A stretch of DNA of 64,000 bases from Micromonospora sp. NBC_00389 (GCF_036059255.1 NZ_CP107947.1:3844001-3908000), one strand, 5' to 3'. Positions 50,834 to 60,440 are shown, counted from the stretch's first letter. Program-made: numbers and translations. The notes: generated from the sequence alone by a model not told the origin.

Positions 50834-51787
50834 TCACGCTCTCGCTACCTGGCGGCGGCTCTTGGTGGCGGTGTCGATCAGGTCCCAGACCAGCACCACG
50901 GCCGCGCCCACCGCGATGGCAGCTCCGAGGGTGTTCCGGTTGTCCCCTTCCGCCAGCCAGCTCAGCCGATCGCCCAGGGCCGGGTTGAGCAGCCGGTCGG
51001 AGAGCGCCAACCACACCACCGGCACCGTGAACGCCAGGTTGAGCAGGGCCTTCACCCCGAACAGGGTCCAGGTCCAGCGCCCGATCCGGTACTTGACGAT
51101 CTCGAACAGCATGGTGGCCAGCAGCACCGCGATCAGCGCCGGCAGCCAGAACGACCACAGCGCCGGGTCGAGGATCGGGATGTTGTTGCCGTCGGTCTCG
51201 TGCACCCAGGACTGGTAGTGCTGGAAGGGCAGGTAGCCGATGGCCAGCGCCAGCATGGCCACCGAGGCGATGGTGTCGGCGAGGGAGATGTCCCGGTGCG
51301 CGGGGACGTCGGGCAGCTGGTCGACGGTCCAGTCGGGCAGGCCGGAGACGGGTTGGAAGCGCTCGATGAGGGCGAAGGTCAGGGTGAGCCAGAAGGCGAT
51401 CTGCACGGCCACCTCGATGGCGGTGCCGATGCCGGAGCCGATGGCCCCGAAGCCCTTGCCGTCCGCCACGTCGATGATCGCGACCACCGTGCCGACGATC
51501 GCCGGGACGAGGCTGAGCAGCACCTTCAGCAGCCGCAGCCAGACGAGGTAGTAGGTCGGGCCGATGAGCTGCAGCCGGCGGTCGGTGTACCGGGCGGCCA
51601 GCAGGTCCGGGTTGCCCAGCTCGGTGAGCACCTCCCGCTCGGCGGTGGTGGTGTCCTGGCCGCCGCCGGTCCGGTCCTCGATCATGTCCTCGATCGAGGC
51701 GCGCAGCTCGGTGGCGATCTCGTCCCGGCGCTGGGTGGGCACCGAGCGCAGGGTGGCGGCGAGATAGCGGTCGGTCAGGGTGTTCAT
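50834..51787 (-). CDS. Membrane protein with N-terminal HAAS/permease-prefix domain
   Basis: The 317-residue protein begins with a helical HAAS-like segment (LAATLRSVPTQRRDEIATELRASIEDMIEDR ... EREVLTELGNPDLLAARY) that in this family pairs with PadR regulators, followed by six or so membrane spans. The ATG overlaps the padR stop (ATGA). It may be a membrane sensor or partner whose level is set by the PadR protein. Function unknown. Confidence 0.85.
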   Translation of the reverse strand: MNTLTDRYLAATLRSVPTQRRDEIATELRASIEDMIEDRTGGGQDTTTAEREVLTELGNPDLLAARYTDRRLQLIGPTYYLVWLRLLKVLLSLVPAIVGTVVAIIDVADGKGFGAIGSGIGTAIEVAVQIAFWLTLTFALIERFQPVSGLPDWTVDQLPDVPAHRDISLADTIASVAMLALAIGYLPFQHYQSWVHETDGNNIPILDPALWSFWLPALIAVLLATMLFEIVKYRIGRWTWTLFGVKALLNLAFTVPVVWLALSDRLLNPALGDRLSWLAEGDNRNTLGAAIAVGAAVVLVWDLIDTATKSRRQVARA

Positions 51788-52125
51788 CGGTCCACTCCTT
51801 GGATCAGGCCGGTGATAGAGGTTTGTACGGCGGCGAGGTCGTCGAGGAGCCGGCTCAGCATCGACTCGCCCTCGTCGCTGGTCCGGTAGAACTTGCGCGG
51901 CCGGCTTTCCTCGGTGTTCCACTCGCTGGTCAGCAGGCCCTGGTCCTCCAGGCGGCGCAGCAGCGGGTAGAGCGTGTTGGCGTCCACCGGGAAGCCGTGG
52001 TCGGTGAGCCGTTGCAGCAGTGCGTAGCCGTAGTCCGGTCGGCGCAGCGCGACCAGGCTGGCTACCACGACGGTGCCTCGACGCAACTCCTGTAGGTGCG
52101 TCCTCAGAACGTCCTCGCTAACCAT
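51784..52125 (-). CDS. PadR-family transcriptional regulator
   Basis: The 113-residue winged-helix regulator has the core GTVVVASLVALRRPDYGYALLQRLTDHGF, followed by the wing NTLYPLLRRLEDQGLLTSEW and a C-terminal dimerisation helix. An inverted repeat overlaps the start codon and the -10 box TATGGT lies 7 nt upstream of the ATG, so autorepression of a leaderless transcript is likely. It is co-translated with the HAAS-domain membrane protein. Confidence 0.93.
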   Translation of the reverse strand: MVSEDVLRTHLQELRRGTVVVASLVALRRPDYGYALLQRLTDHGFPVDANTLYPLLRRLEDQGLLTSEWNTEESRPRKFYRTSDEGESMLSRLLDDLAAVQTSITGLIQGVDR

Positions 52126-52150
52126 GTGTCACACCATACTGTGTGGCACA
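52125..52150. promoter_or_regulatory. PadR operator overlapping promoter and start codon
   Basis: TGTGTCACAC (52125-52134), a 6-bp spacer and GTGTGGCACA (52141-52150) form a dyad with one mismatch, the usual size and spacing of a PadR site. The minus-strand -10 TATGGT (52138-52133) lies within it and the padR ATG (52125-52123) touches its edge. Confidence 0.75.
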
Positions 52151-52250
52151 CAGTGTTGTCCAGACCGATAACATCGTGTCCGCTCGGGTCCGGCGAAGGT
52201 GGCTGGCGGTCCGGCCCTGGATGTGAAGCTGTCCCCATGGCGGAGAGCCG

Positions 52251-53426
52251 GTGACGAAGGAGCCACGTCTGCCGTTGACCCGCATCCCGAGCGGCTCGCA
52301 GCGGGCGGATCTGCTGGAGCTGTTCTTCGACCTCGCCGTCGTCGCCGGCCTGGCGTTGACGTCGGCGAAAATGGCCGCCGACCAGACCTGGACCGGCATC
52401 AGCCAGGGCCTACTCGTCCTGTCGACGCTCTGGGCGGTATGGGTGACCACCACGTTGATCACCGACACCTACAGTCCGCGGAAGCGACCGATCCCGTACC
52501 TGATCCTGGCCGTCATGTTCGGCCTCATGCTGATGTCGGCCGCGCTGCCGGCCGCGTTCGGCGACCACGGGCTGATCTTCGGCGGGACCTGGGCCGCGAT
52601 CAACCTGGGCCGCGGGCTGACGCTCATCCGGTCCCTGCGCGGCCGGTCGGAGCAGGAGCGTTCCGTGCGCGCCCTGGTCTGGAGCCTCGGCTCGGGGACC
52701 CTCTGGGTGGTCGGCGGCCTGGTGTCCGACCCCGGGTGGCGGCTGGTCGTGTGGCTGGCCGCGCTGGCCGTCGACTACATCGCGTTCGGGTTCCGCTTCC
52801 CCATCCCCGGCCGGCCACCCCTGCCGCAGTACCAGGTGGCGCCCGAGCACCTCGCCGAGCGGTACCAGCAGATCTACATCCTCACCCTGGGCGAACTCAT
52901 CCTGGTGAGCGTCCTCAGCCTGAGCCACCAGCCGTTCACCGCGGGCCGGATCGGCGCCTTCGGCACGGCGGTCCTGACGGCCGTGGTGCTGTGGTGGAGT
53001 TACGCACGAGGGGCGGGCGCGACGCTCCGCGCCGCCATCGAGTCGTCACCTCACCGAGGCCGGCTGGTGCAGACCAATCCGTACGCCCACTGGTTGATGG
53101 TGGCCGGGGTGGTCGGCACAGCCGCCGGCGTCGAACGCGTCATCGCGTGGCCGGGGGAGCAGCCGGGCACCCCCATGACCGCGCTCATCCTGGGCGGCGC
53201 CGGGCTCTTCCTCTGCGGCCGGGCGGTGTTGGAGCACGAGGTCTACCAGCGCGTGCCGCTGTCCCACGTCGTCGGTCTCGTCGCGGCGATCGCCCTCGGG
53301 CCGCTCGCCGTGCACCTGTCCGGTCTGGCGGTGAGCGTTGCCGCCGGCCTCGTGCTGCTGGGCGTCGCCGTCGGCGAACTCCTGAGAGCCCGGCGGCATC
53401 CGGCCCAGGCGCCGGCGACGACCTGA
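52251..53426 (+). CDS. ltrA: Low temperature requirement A (LtrA) family membrane protein
   Basis: The 391-residue protein has about ten membrane spans and the LtrA opening ...RADLLELFFDLAVVAGLALTS near residue 18. A second conserved block reads HLAERYQQIYILTLGELILVSV. LtrA is linked to growth in the cold in Listeria; the molecular role is not established. GTG 52251 follows GGAGAG. It is convergent with the Sua5 gene, with only 6 nt between stops. Confidence 0.87.
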   Translation: MTKEPRLPLTRIPSGSQRADLLELFFDLAVVAGLALTSAKMAADQTWTGISQGLLVLSTLWAVWVTTTLITDTYSPRKRPIPYLILAVMFGLMLMSAALPAAFGDHGLIFGGTWAAINLGRGLTLIRSLRGRSEQERSVRALVWSLGSGTLWVVGGLVSDPGWRLVVWLAALAVDYIAFGFRFPIPGRPPLPQYQVAPEHLAERYQQIYILTLGELILVSVLSLSHQPFTAGRIGAFGTAVLTAVVLWWSYARGAGATLRAAIESSPHRGRLVQTNPYAHWLMVAGVVGTAAGVERVIAWPGEQPGTPMTALILGGAGLFLCGRAVLEHEVYQRVPLSHVVGLVAAIALGPLAVHLSGLAVSVAAGLVLLGVAVGELLRARRHPAQAPATT

Positions 53427-53432
53427 GCGGCG

Positions 53433-54053
53433 CTACTCGAAGCGCGACGGGTCGCCCGCACCCTGGCGCAGAATCTCCGGCTCAGGGCCCGACAGGTCGA
53501 CCACCGTCGTCGGGTCCTTGCCGCAGTCGCCGGCGTCGAGCACCGCGTCGAGAAGGTGGTCGAGCCGTTCCTTGATCTCCCATCCCTGGGTCATCGGCTC
53601 CTCCTCGCCGGGCAGGGCCAGGGTGCTCGACACCAGCGGCTCGCCCAACTCGGCCAGCAGCGCCTGGGTGACGGTGTGCCGGGGTACACGGACACCGACC
53701 GTGCGCTTGCGGGGGTGCAACATCCGGCGCGGGACCTCGCGGGTGGCCGGCAGGATGAAGGTGTAACTGCCCGGGGTGGACGCCTTCACGAGGCGGAAGA
53801 CCGAGTTGCTGATCTGGACGAACTGGCCGAGCTGCGCGAAGTCGCTGCAGACCAGGGTGAAGTGGTGCCGATCGTCGAGGTGGCGGATCTCGCGGATCCG
53901 GTCCAGCCCTTCGCGGTTGCCCAGTTGGGTGCCGAGCGCGTAGCAGGAGTCGGTCGGGTAGGCGACCAGCCCGCCGTCGCGGATCAGGTCGGCCACCTGG
54001 CGGATGACCCGGGGTTGCGGGTTCTCCGGGTGCACGTCGTAGTACCTCGCCAT
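53433..54053 (-). CDS. L-threonylcarbamoyladenylate synthase (YrdC/Sua5 family)
   Basis: The 206-residue single YrdC domain has LVAYPTDSCYALGTQLGNREGLDRI near residue 30 and the RHLDDRHHFTLVCSDF and SYTFILPAT strands. The family makes threonylcarbamoyl-AMP from Thr, bicarbonate and ATP for the t6A37 modification of tRNAs reading ANN codons. It resembles the YciO branch more than full-length Sua5, so it may be a paralogue rather than the essential enzyme. It is divergent from dnaE. Confidence 0.85.
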   Translation of the reverse strand: MARYYDVHPENPQPRVIRQVADLIRDGGLVAYPTDSCYALGTQLGNREGLDRIREIRHLDDRHHFTLVCSDFAQLGQFVQISNSVFRLVKASTPGSYTFILPATREVPRRMLHPRKRTVGVRVPRHTVTQALLAELGEPLVSSTLALPGEEEPMTQGWEIKERLDHLLDAVLDAGDCGKDPTTVVDLSGPEPEILRQGAGDPSRFE

Positions 54054-54187
54054 CCTCCGAGACTAGGCGCTGCGAGGAGACGAGGGCCACCCTCGGCGCG
54101 GACGGTGGAGCCGCCGAGATCACCTCGGTAGGGTAGGTCCCGGTCGGTTCCGACCATCAAGATCCACACCGCCGGGGGGCGCCACGC

Positions 54188-57100
54188 ATGGCCGATTCGT
54201 TCGCGCATCTGCACGTGCACACCGAGTACTCGATGCTCGACGGAGCGGCCCGGCTCAAGGACCTGTTCACCGAGGCCAACCGGCTCGGCATGTCGGCGGT
54301 GGCGATCACCGACCACGGCAACATGCACGGCGCGAACGACTTCTACAACCAGGCGATGGCCGCCGGGATCACCCCGATCCTGGGCGTCGAGGCGTACGTG
54401 GCACCGGAGTCGCGCTACCACAAGGCGCGGGTCAAGTGGGGCCGGCCGGAGCAGAAGAGCGATGACATCTCCGGTAACGGCGCGATCACCCACAAGACCA
54501 TGTGGGCGAAGAACGCGCAGGGCCTGAAGAACCTCTTCACCCTCAACTCGCGCGCGTCCATGGAGGGGCACTACGTCAAGTGGCCCCGGATGGACATGGA
54601 GCTGATCGCCGAGCACGCCGAGGGCATCATGGCCACCACCGGCTGCCCCTCCGGCGCGGTGCAGACCCGGCTGCGGCTGGGTCAGTTCGACGAGGCGCTC
54701 AAGGTCGCCGCGAGCTACCAGGACATCTTCGGCAAGGACAACTACTTCCTGGAGATCATGGACCACGGCCTCTCCATCGAGAGCCGGGTCCGCGAGGGTC
54801 TCACCGAGATCGCCCGCAAGCTCGACATCCCGCCGGTGGTCACCAACGACTCGCACTACACCCACGAGGCGCAGGCCACCGCGCACGACGTGCTGCTCTG
54901 CGTGCAGACCGGCAGCAACATCGACGACCCGAACAGGTTCCGGTTCGAGGGCGGCGGCTACTTCATCAAGAGCGCCGAGCAGATGCGCGGGGTCGACTCC
55001 TCGGAGCTGTGGCAGCAGGGCTGCCGCAACACCCTGCTGGTCGCCGAGAAGGTCGACCCGACCGGGATGTTCGAGTTCCACAACCTGATGCCGCGCTTCC
55101 CGGTCCCGGAAGGGGAGACCGAGGAGTCCTGGTTCCGCAAGGAGACCTTCGCCGGCCTGGCCCGCCGCTACCCGGGCGGCATCCCGGAGGGGCACGTCGT
55201 CCAGGCCGAGTACGAGTTGGGCGTCATCAACCAGATGGGCTTCCCGTCGTACTTCCTCGTGGTCGCCGACTTCATCCAGTGGGCGAAGAACCAGGGCATC
55301 GCGGTGGGGCCGGGCCGTGGTTCGGCCGCCGGCTCCCTCGTCGCGTACGCGCTGGGCATCACCGACCTCGACCCGATCCTGCACGGCCTGATCTTCGAGC
55401 GGTTCCTCAACCCCGAGCGGGTCTCGATGCCGGATGTCGACATCGACTTCGACGAGCGTCGGCGCGGCGAGGTGATCAAGTACGTCACCGACAAGTGGGG
55501 CGAGGACAAGGTCGCCCAGATCGCCACCTTCGGCACGATCAAGGCGAAGGCCGCGATCAAGGACTCGGCCCGGGTGCTCGGGTTCCCGTACGCGGTCGGC
55601 GACCGGATCACCAAGGCGATGCCGCCAGCCGTGATGGGCAAGGACATCCCGCTCACCGGCATCTTCGACCCGAAGCACGCCCGCTACGCCGAGGCCGGCG
55701 AGATCCGCGGCCTGTACGAGTCCGACCCGGACGTGCGCAAGGTGATCGACACCGCGAAGGGCATCGAGGGGCTGATCCGGCAGACCGGTGTGCACGCGGC
55801 CGGTGTCATCATGTCCGCCGAGCCGATCATCGAGCACATCCCGTTGACGCGCCGCGACGCCGACGGGGCGATCATCACGCAGTTCGACTACCCGACCTGC
55901 GAGTCGCTCGGGCTGTTGAAGATGGACTTCCTCGGCCTGCGAAACCTGACGATCATCGATGACGCCGTCAAGAACATCAAGCTCAACCACGGCAAGCAGC
56001 TCGACCTGCTGGCCCTGCCGTTGGACGACAAGGCCGCCTACGAGCTGCTGGCCCGCGGTGACACCCTCGGCGTGTTCCAGCTCGACGGTGGGCCGATGCG
56101 CTCGCTGCTGCGGTTGATGAAGCCGGACAACTTCGAGGACATCTCCGCCGTCCTGGCGCTGTACCGGCCGGGCCCGATGGGCGTCGACTCGCACACCAAC
56201 TACGCGCTGCGCAAGAACGGCCTCCAGGAGATCACGCCGATCCACCCGGAGCTGGAGGAGCCGCTGCGGGAGATCCTGTCGCCCACCCACGGCCTGATCG
56301 TCTACCAGGAGCAGGTCCAGCGCGCGGCGCAGATCCTCGCCGGCTACACCCTCGGTCAGGCCGACCTGCTGCGCCGGGCGATGGGTAAGAAGAAGAAGGA
56401 GATCCTCGACAAGGAGTTCATCCCGTTCCGGGACGGCTGCCGCGAGCGCGGCTACTCCGACGAGGCGATCCAGGCGGTCTGGGACGTCCTGGTGCCGTTC
56501 GCCGGGTACGCCTTCAACAAGGCGCACTCCGCCGCGTACGGGCTGGTCTCCTACTGGACCGCGTACCTGAAGGCGCACTACCCGGCCGAGTACATGGCGG
56601 GGCTGCTGACCAGCGTCGGCGACGACAAGGACAAGATGGCGCTCTATCTGTCCGAGTGTCGCCGGATGCGCATCCAGGTGCTGCCACCGGACGTGAACAC
56701 CTCGGCCGGGCCGTTCACCCCGGTCGGCAAGGACATCCGCTTCGGCCTGGCCGCCGTGCGCAACGTCGGCGCCAACGTGGTCGCGTCGATCATGCGCTGC
56801 CGGGAGGAGAAGGGCGACTACGCCGACTTCTACGACTTCCTGTCCAAGGTGGACGCGGTGGTCTGCAACAAGAAGACGATCGAATCGCTGATCAAAGCGG
56901 GCGCCTTCGACTCGCTGGAGCACCCGCGCAAGGGCCTGCTCGCGGTGCACGCCGACGCCATCGACGCGTACGCCGACGTCAAGCGCAAGGAGGCGGTCGG
57001 CCAGTACGACCTCTTCGGCGCCGGCTTCGGCGATACCGACACCGGCAGCACGACGGTGATGCCCACCATCGGCGACAGCGAGTGGGACAAGCGGGACAAG

Positions 57101-57718
57101 CTGGCCTTCGAGCGCGAGATGCTCGGCCTGTACGTCTCCGACCACCCGCTGTTCGGCCTGGAGCACATCCTCGGCGCGGCGGCCGACACCACCATCGCCT
57201 CCCTCGCAGAGGACGGCGCGGTGCCCGACGGGGCGGTGGTCACCCTCGCCGGCATCCTGTCCGGGGTGCAGCGCCGGGTCACCAAGCAGGGCCGGGCCTG
57301 GGCCTCGGCCACGCTGGAGGACCTGGCCGGCGGGGTGGAGACGCTGTTCTTCCCCAACACGTACGAGGTGATCGGGCAGTACATCGCCGAGGACGCCATC
57401 GTCGTGGTCAAGGGGCGGGTGGACCGCCGCGACGACACCCCGCGGATCATGGCGATGGACATGTCCATGCCGGACGTCAGCACCAGTGCCACCAACAAGC
57501 CGGTCACCCTCACCATCCCGGTGCACCGCTGCACGCCACCGCTGGTGGAGAAGCTCAAGGAAACCCTGGTGCTGCACCCCGGCGACACCGAGGTGCACAT
57601 CAAGCTGCTCAACGGCGGGCGCACCACCACCCTGCGGCTGGGTCCGTTCCGGGTGGCGGCCACCACCGCGCTGATGGGGGACCTGAAGAGCGTCCTCGGC
57701 CCGGCCAACGTGAGCTGA
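54188..57718 (+). CDS. dnaE: DNA polymerase III subunit alpha
   Basis: The 1176-residue replicative polymerase subunit has an N-terminal PHP domain ([14 protein letters not shown] at 7-20) that provides proofreading in actinobacterial DnaE1. The polymerase domain has the catalytic aspartates in [12 protein letters not shown] near 416-418 and [18 protein letters not shown]. Beta-clamp and helix-hairpin-helix regions follow, then an OB fold near 1000-1080 ([18 protein letters not shown]). Length and motifs fit essential DnaE1, not the SOS-associated DnaE2. It acts at the replication fork. Confidence 0.97.
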   Translation: MADSFAHLHVHTEYSMLDGAARLKDLFTEANRLGMSAVAITDHGNMHGANDFYNQAMAAGITPILGVEAYVAPESRYHKARVKWGRPEQKSDDISGNGAITHKTMWAKNAQGLKNLFTLNSRASMEGHYVKWPRMDMELIAEHAEGIMATTGCPSGAVQTRLRLGQFDEALKVAASYQDIFGKDNYFLEIMDHGLSIESRVREGLTEIARKLDIPPVVTNDSHYTHEAQATAHDVLLCVQTGSNIDDPNRFRFEGGGYFIKSAEQMRGVDSSELWQQGCRNTLLVAEKVDPTGMFEFHNLMPRFPVPEGETEESWFRKETFAGLARRYPGGIPEGHVVQAEYELGVINQMGFPSYFLVVADFIQWAKNQGIAVGPGRGSAAGSLVAYALGITDLDPILHGLIFERFLNPERVSMPDVDIDFDERRRGEVIKYVTDKWGEDKVAQIATFGTIKAKAAIKDSARVLGFPYAVGDRITKAMPPAVMGKDIPLTGIFDPKHARYAEAGEIRGLYESDPDVRKVIDTAKGIEGLIRQTGVHAAGVIMSAEPIIEHIPLTRRDADGAIITQFDYPTCESLGLLKMDFLGLRNLTIIDDAVKNIKLNHGKQLDLLALPLDDKAAYELLARGDTLGVFQLDGGPMRSLLRLMKPDNFEDISAVLALYRPGPMGVDSHTNYALRKNGLQEITPIHPELEEPLREILSPTHGLIVYQEQVQRAAQILAGYTLGQADLLRRAMGKKKKEILDKEFIPFRDGCRERGYSDEAIQAVWDVLVPFAGYAFNKAHSAAYGLVSYWTAYLKAHYPAEYMAGLLTSVGDDKDKMALYLSECRRMRIQVLPPDVNTSAGPFTPVGKDIRFGLAAVRNVGANVVASIMRCREEKGDYADFYDFLSKVDAVVCNKKTIESLIKAGAFDSLEHPRKGLLAVHADAIDAYADVKRKEAVGQYDLFGAGFGDTDTGSTTVMPTIGDSEWDKRDKLAFEREMLGLYVSDHPLFGLEHILGAAADTTIASLAEDGAVPDGAVVTLAGILSGVQRRVTKQGRAWASATLEDLAGGVETLFFPNTYEVIGQYIAEDAIVVVKGRVDRRDDTPRIMAMDMSMPDVSTSATNKPVTLTIPVHRCTPPLVEKLKETLVLHPGDTEVHIKLLNGGRTTTLRLGPFRVAATTALMGDLKSVLGPANVS

Positions 57719-57741
57719 CCGGGCCGCGGACGCCGCCGGGC

Positions 57742-59379
57742 TCAGCCCCGGTCGAGGGCCGCGATCTCCCGCAGCTGGCCGTCGGCCAGCCGCAGCCAGC
57801 GCTGCACGCCGATCTCGGCGAGGAACCGTTCGTCGTGGCTGACCACCACGAACGCGCCCTGGTACGCCGTCAGCGCGCTCTCCAGTTGCGCGACGCTGAC
57901 CAGGTCCAGGTTGTTGGTCGGCTCGTCGAGCAGCAGCAGTTGCGGTGCCGGCTCGGCGCAGAGCACGCAGGCGAGGGTGGCGCGTAGCCGCTCGCCGCCG
58001 GAGAGCACCCCGACCGGCAGGTTCACCCGGGCGCCCCGGAACAGGAACCGGGCGAGCAGGTTCATCCGCTTCGCGTCCGGCAGGCTCGGCGCGTACGCGG
58101 CGAAGTTCTCCGCCACCGTGCGATCGAGGTCCAGCAGGTCCAGCCGCTGCGACAGGTACGCGATCCGGCCGTCGGCCCGCCGGATCTCGCCGTCCTCCGG
58201 TTCAAGGTCGCCGTCGAGCAGGCGCAGCAGCGTCGACTTGCCGGCGCCGTTGGGACCGGTGAGCGCGATCCGTTCCGGCCCCCGGATCACCAGGTCGGCG
58301 CCGTCGCCGGCGAACAGCTCCCGGTCGTCGAAGCGGACCCGCATGCCGAGCCCGGAGAAGACCGTGCGGCCGGCCGGGACGGTGGTGTCCGGCAGGTCCA
58401 CGACGATCCGGTCCTCCTCGCGCAGCGCCCGGCCGGCCTCGTCGAGCCGCGCCTGGGCCTGGCCGACCCGGTTGGAGTGCGTTTCCTGGGACCGCCCGGC
58501 GGATTCCTGCGCGCCGCGCTTCATGGTGCCGGCGAAGATCTTCGGCAGGCCGGCGTTCTTCAGGTTGCGGCTGGCGTTGCTGGCTCGCCGGTCGGCGCGC
58601 TCGCGGGCCTGCTGCATCTCCCGCTTCTCCCGCTTGACCTCCTGCTCCGCGTTGCGGATGTTGCTCTCGGCCACCTCCCGTGCCGCCCGCACCGCCTCCG
58701 TGTACGCGGTGAAGTTGCCGCCGTACCAGCGGATCTCGCCACGGTCCAGCTCGGCGATGCGATCCATCCGGTCCAGCAGTTCCCGGTCGTGGCTGACCAG
58801 CAGCAGGCAGCCGGTCCATTCCGACAGCACGTCGTAGAGCTTGTGCCGGGCCTCCAGGTCCAGGTTGTTGGTGGGCTCGTCGAGCAGCAGCACGTCGGGG
58901 CGCCGGAGCAGTTGTGCGGCCAGGCCGAGGGAGACCACCTGGCCGCCGCTGAGGGTGTGCAGACGTCGGTCGAGCGACAGCTCACCCAGGCCGAGCCGGT
59001 CCAGCTCGGCGCGGGTGCGCTCCTCGATGTCCCAGTCGTCGCCGATCGTGGCGAAGTGCTCCTCGCTGGCGTCGCCGGCCTCGATGGCGTGCAGCGCCGC
59101 GATCCGCTCGGCGACGCCCAGCACCTCGGCCACGGTCAGGTCGCCGGCCAGGGGCAGGGTCTGCGGGAGGTAGCCGAGCACACCGTCGACGGTGACGCTG
59201 CCGCTGCTGGGGCGCAGCTCTCCGGCGATCAACCGCAGCAGCGTGCTCTTGCCGGCGCCGTTGGGCGCGACCAGGCCGGTGCGGCCGCCGGGGACGGTGA
59301 AGGACAGCTCCGAGAAGACCGGAGTGTCGTCCGGCCAGGAGAAGGACAGGTTCGAGCAGACGATGAACGCATCGGACAT
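57742..59379 (-). CDS. ABC-F family ATPase, ribosome-protection type candidate
   Basis: The 545-residue protein has two ABC ATPase domains in one chain and no membrane spans. The first has Walker A APNGAGKSTLL and signature LSGGQVVSLGLA; the second has TGPNGAGKSTLL and LSGGERLRATLACVL. The Arg/Glu-rich linker (about 235-310, including VKREKREMQQARERADRRASN) is the element that reaches the ribosome in antibiotic-resistance ABC-F proteins. ATG 59379 follows TGAGGT. A leader with a 9-codon ORF and hairpin lies upstream, typical of inducible resistance ABC-F genes. A housekeeping EttA-like role is less likely but not excluded. Confidence 0.88.
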   Translation of the reverse strand: MSDAFIVCSNLSFSWPDDTPVFSELSFTVPGGRTGLVAPNGAGKSTLLRLIAGELRPSSGSVTVDGVLGYLPQTLPLAGDLTVAEVLGVAERIAALHAIEAGDASEEHFATIGDDWDIEERTRAELDRLGLGELSLDRRLHTLSGGQVVSLGLAAQLLRRPDVLLLDEPTNNLDLEARHKLYDVLSEWTGCLLLVSHDRELLDRMDRIAELDRGEIRWYGGNFTAYTEAVRAAREVAESNIRNAEQEVKREKREMQQARERADRRASNASRNLKNAGLPKIFAGTMKRGAQESAGRSQETHSNRVGQAQARLDEAGRALREEDRIVVDLPDTTVPAGRTVFSGLGMRVRFDDRELFAGDGADLVIRGPERIALTGPNGAGKSTLLRLLDGDLEPEDGEIRRADGRIAYLSQRLDLLDLDRTVAENFAAYAPSLPDAKRMNLLARFLFRGARVNLPVGVLSGGERLRATLACVLCAEPAPQLLLLDEPTNNLDLVSVAQLESALTAYQGAFVVVSHDERFLAEIGVQRWLRLADGQLREIAALDRG

Positions 59380-59583
59380 GCGAGTGACCTCAAAGGGTGG
59401 GGTGGGCGCGCCGGAGCTGCCCGAGACGAAACGGGGACCGGTGGAACGACGGCATGGCCACGGCGGCTGCGCTGACGCGCGCCGAACGGTGGCCTGAGAC
59501 ATCCGGTATCACCCGGAGATGTCGTCGTCACCCGCCATGTCTGGTCTCCCTCGTCAACTTGACACCCAACTCCGCCGAGTCTA
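59380..59583 (-). promoter_or_regulatory. ABC-F leader with possible attenuator
   Basis: On the minus strand a TAGACT -10 box (59583-59578) is followed by a 9-codon ORF with its own ribosome site, a hairpin (ACATC-TCCGG with CCGG-ATGT, about 59520-59498) that overlaps the ORF's end, and then about 120 nt to the ABC-F start. An in-frame ATG at 59502, inside the hairpin, could also start a 41-residue extension. Confidence 0.5.
59509..59538 (-). CDS. Leader peptide MAGDDDISG
   Basis: ATG 59538 has GGGAG 7 nt upstream, a better ribosome site than most genes here, and encodes nine residues, MAGDDDISG, then TGA. The stop lies in the loop of the hairpin described above. Ribosome stalling on such a peptide would change folding and expose the ABC-F gene. 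The peptide is predicted from position and ribosome site only. Confidence 0.45.
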   Translation of the reverse strand: MAGDDDISG

Positions 59584-59721
59584 GCAACGGGTCTTCCCCC
59601 CGCCACGGCAATAGGGCGGCCCGCTTCGATCTTGTGGCGAGCGGTCAAGCTATGGCGGCTCGTCGACCGCAGCCCTGGGCAACAGACCCGGCTCCGCTGG
59701 GACATCGTGTATAGGTAAGGC

Positions 59722-59727
59722 TATAGT
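59722..59727 (+). promoter_or_regulatory. Promoter of the toxin-antitoxin operon
   Basis: TATAGT is the best -10 match in this AT-rich spot (59705-59740). A start near 59734 would put ATG 59741 about 7 nt into the mRNA. No clear -35 is seen. Confidence 0.5.
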
Positions 59728-59793
59728 TTTCCTACGTCTCATGAGCCGCCACGTCGCTGGGCGATCAGGACGACAACGGATGTCCGGGACTGG

Positions 59794-60126
59794 TTGCGGT
59801 CTCTGCGGCAGGCTGACCCGGCGACGTACCGGCCGGTCAACGTAGCGATCGACATGCTCGCGGAGACCGGGCCGGGCCTCGGGCGTCCCCTGGTCGACAC
59901 CCTCAGAGGTTCGAGCATCAGCAACCTCAAGGAACTACGACCGAGGTCCGGACGGGACGTCGCTGTTCGACTGCTGTTCGTCTTCGATCCCTGGTCCCAG
60001 GCAGTGCTGTTGGTGGCCGGCAACAAGGCAGGGGACTGGAATCGATGGTACGAGAAAGCGATTCCGGTCGCTGAAATCGCGTACGAGGGCTGGCTTGCCT
60101 TCGAGAGGAAACGGAGGGAGGGCTGA
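59794..60126 (+). CDS. DUF891/RelE-type toxin (HigB/Gp49-like), 5' end probably frameshifted
   Basis: The 110 residues shown start at TTG 59794 and match the DUF891 (phage Gp49-like) toxin fold: AIDMLAETGPGLGRPLVDTL, NLKELRPRSGRDVAVRLLFVFDPWSQAVLLVAGNKAGDW and a C-terminal helix. Family members begin about 20 residues earlier with a W-x-I-x-T-T-D-x-V-R-D-W segment. That segment (WAIRTTTDVRDW) is present here in frame from 59758, but no start codon precedes it before a TAA at 59716. The ATG at 59741, right after the promoter, is in another frame. So the toxin is either N-terminally truncated or inactivated. Such toxins cleave mRNA on the ribosome. Confidence 0.7.
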   Translation: MRSLRQADPATYRPVNVAIDMLAETGPGLGRPLVDTLRGSSISNLKELRPRSGRDVAVRLLFVFDPWSQAVLLVAGNKAGDWNRWYEKAIPVAEIAYEGWLAFERKRREG

Positions 60127-60440
60127 TGAGCGGCTTCCATGACTGGGACGACATCCGGGCTGAGCTGCACGACGGAGACGATGAAGCGCTCGACGCAGAA
60201 CGTGCCCGCACCGAAGCTTGGATCAGCGCGTTCCACCTTGCCGAAGAGCGGAAGCGGCTGGGGCTGACGCAGCGGCAGGTGGCCGAGCTGATGGGTGTCA
60301 CGCCCGGCCGAGTCAGCCAGATTGAAAACGGCGATCTGGAGGCCAACGAGGTCGCGACGCTGAGCCGTTACGCACGAGCACTCGGCGCCCGGATGCGGAT
60401 CATCTTCGACTATGGCGACGACCTCCGCCAGATTGCCTGA
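60126..60440 (+). CDS. XRE-family antitoxin
   Basis: The 104-residue protein has a helix-turn-helix at about 45-85 (EERKRLGLTQRQVAELMGVTPGRVSQIENGDLEANEVATLSRYARALG) and an acidic N-terminal half. It follows the toxin gene with a 1-nt stop/start overlap, the toxin-first order of HigBA-like modules. It should bind the toxin and repress the operon. The frame is intact, unlike the toxin's 5' end. Confidence 0.88.
   Translation: MSGFHDWDDIRAELHDGDDEALDAERARTEAWISAFHLAEERKRLGLTQRQVAELMGVTPGRVSQIENGDLEANEVATLSRYARALGARMRIIFDYGDDLRQIA

Noticed and set aside
53984..57598. 1204-codon open frame antisense to dnaE
   Set aside because: Long open antisense frames are expected opposite GC-rich coding DNA; the translation is His/Val/Asp/Arg-rich with no domain, while dnaE on the other strand is unambiguous.
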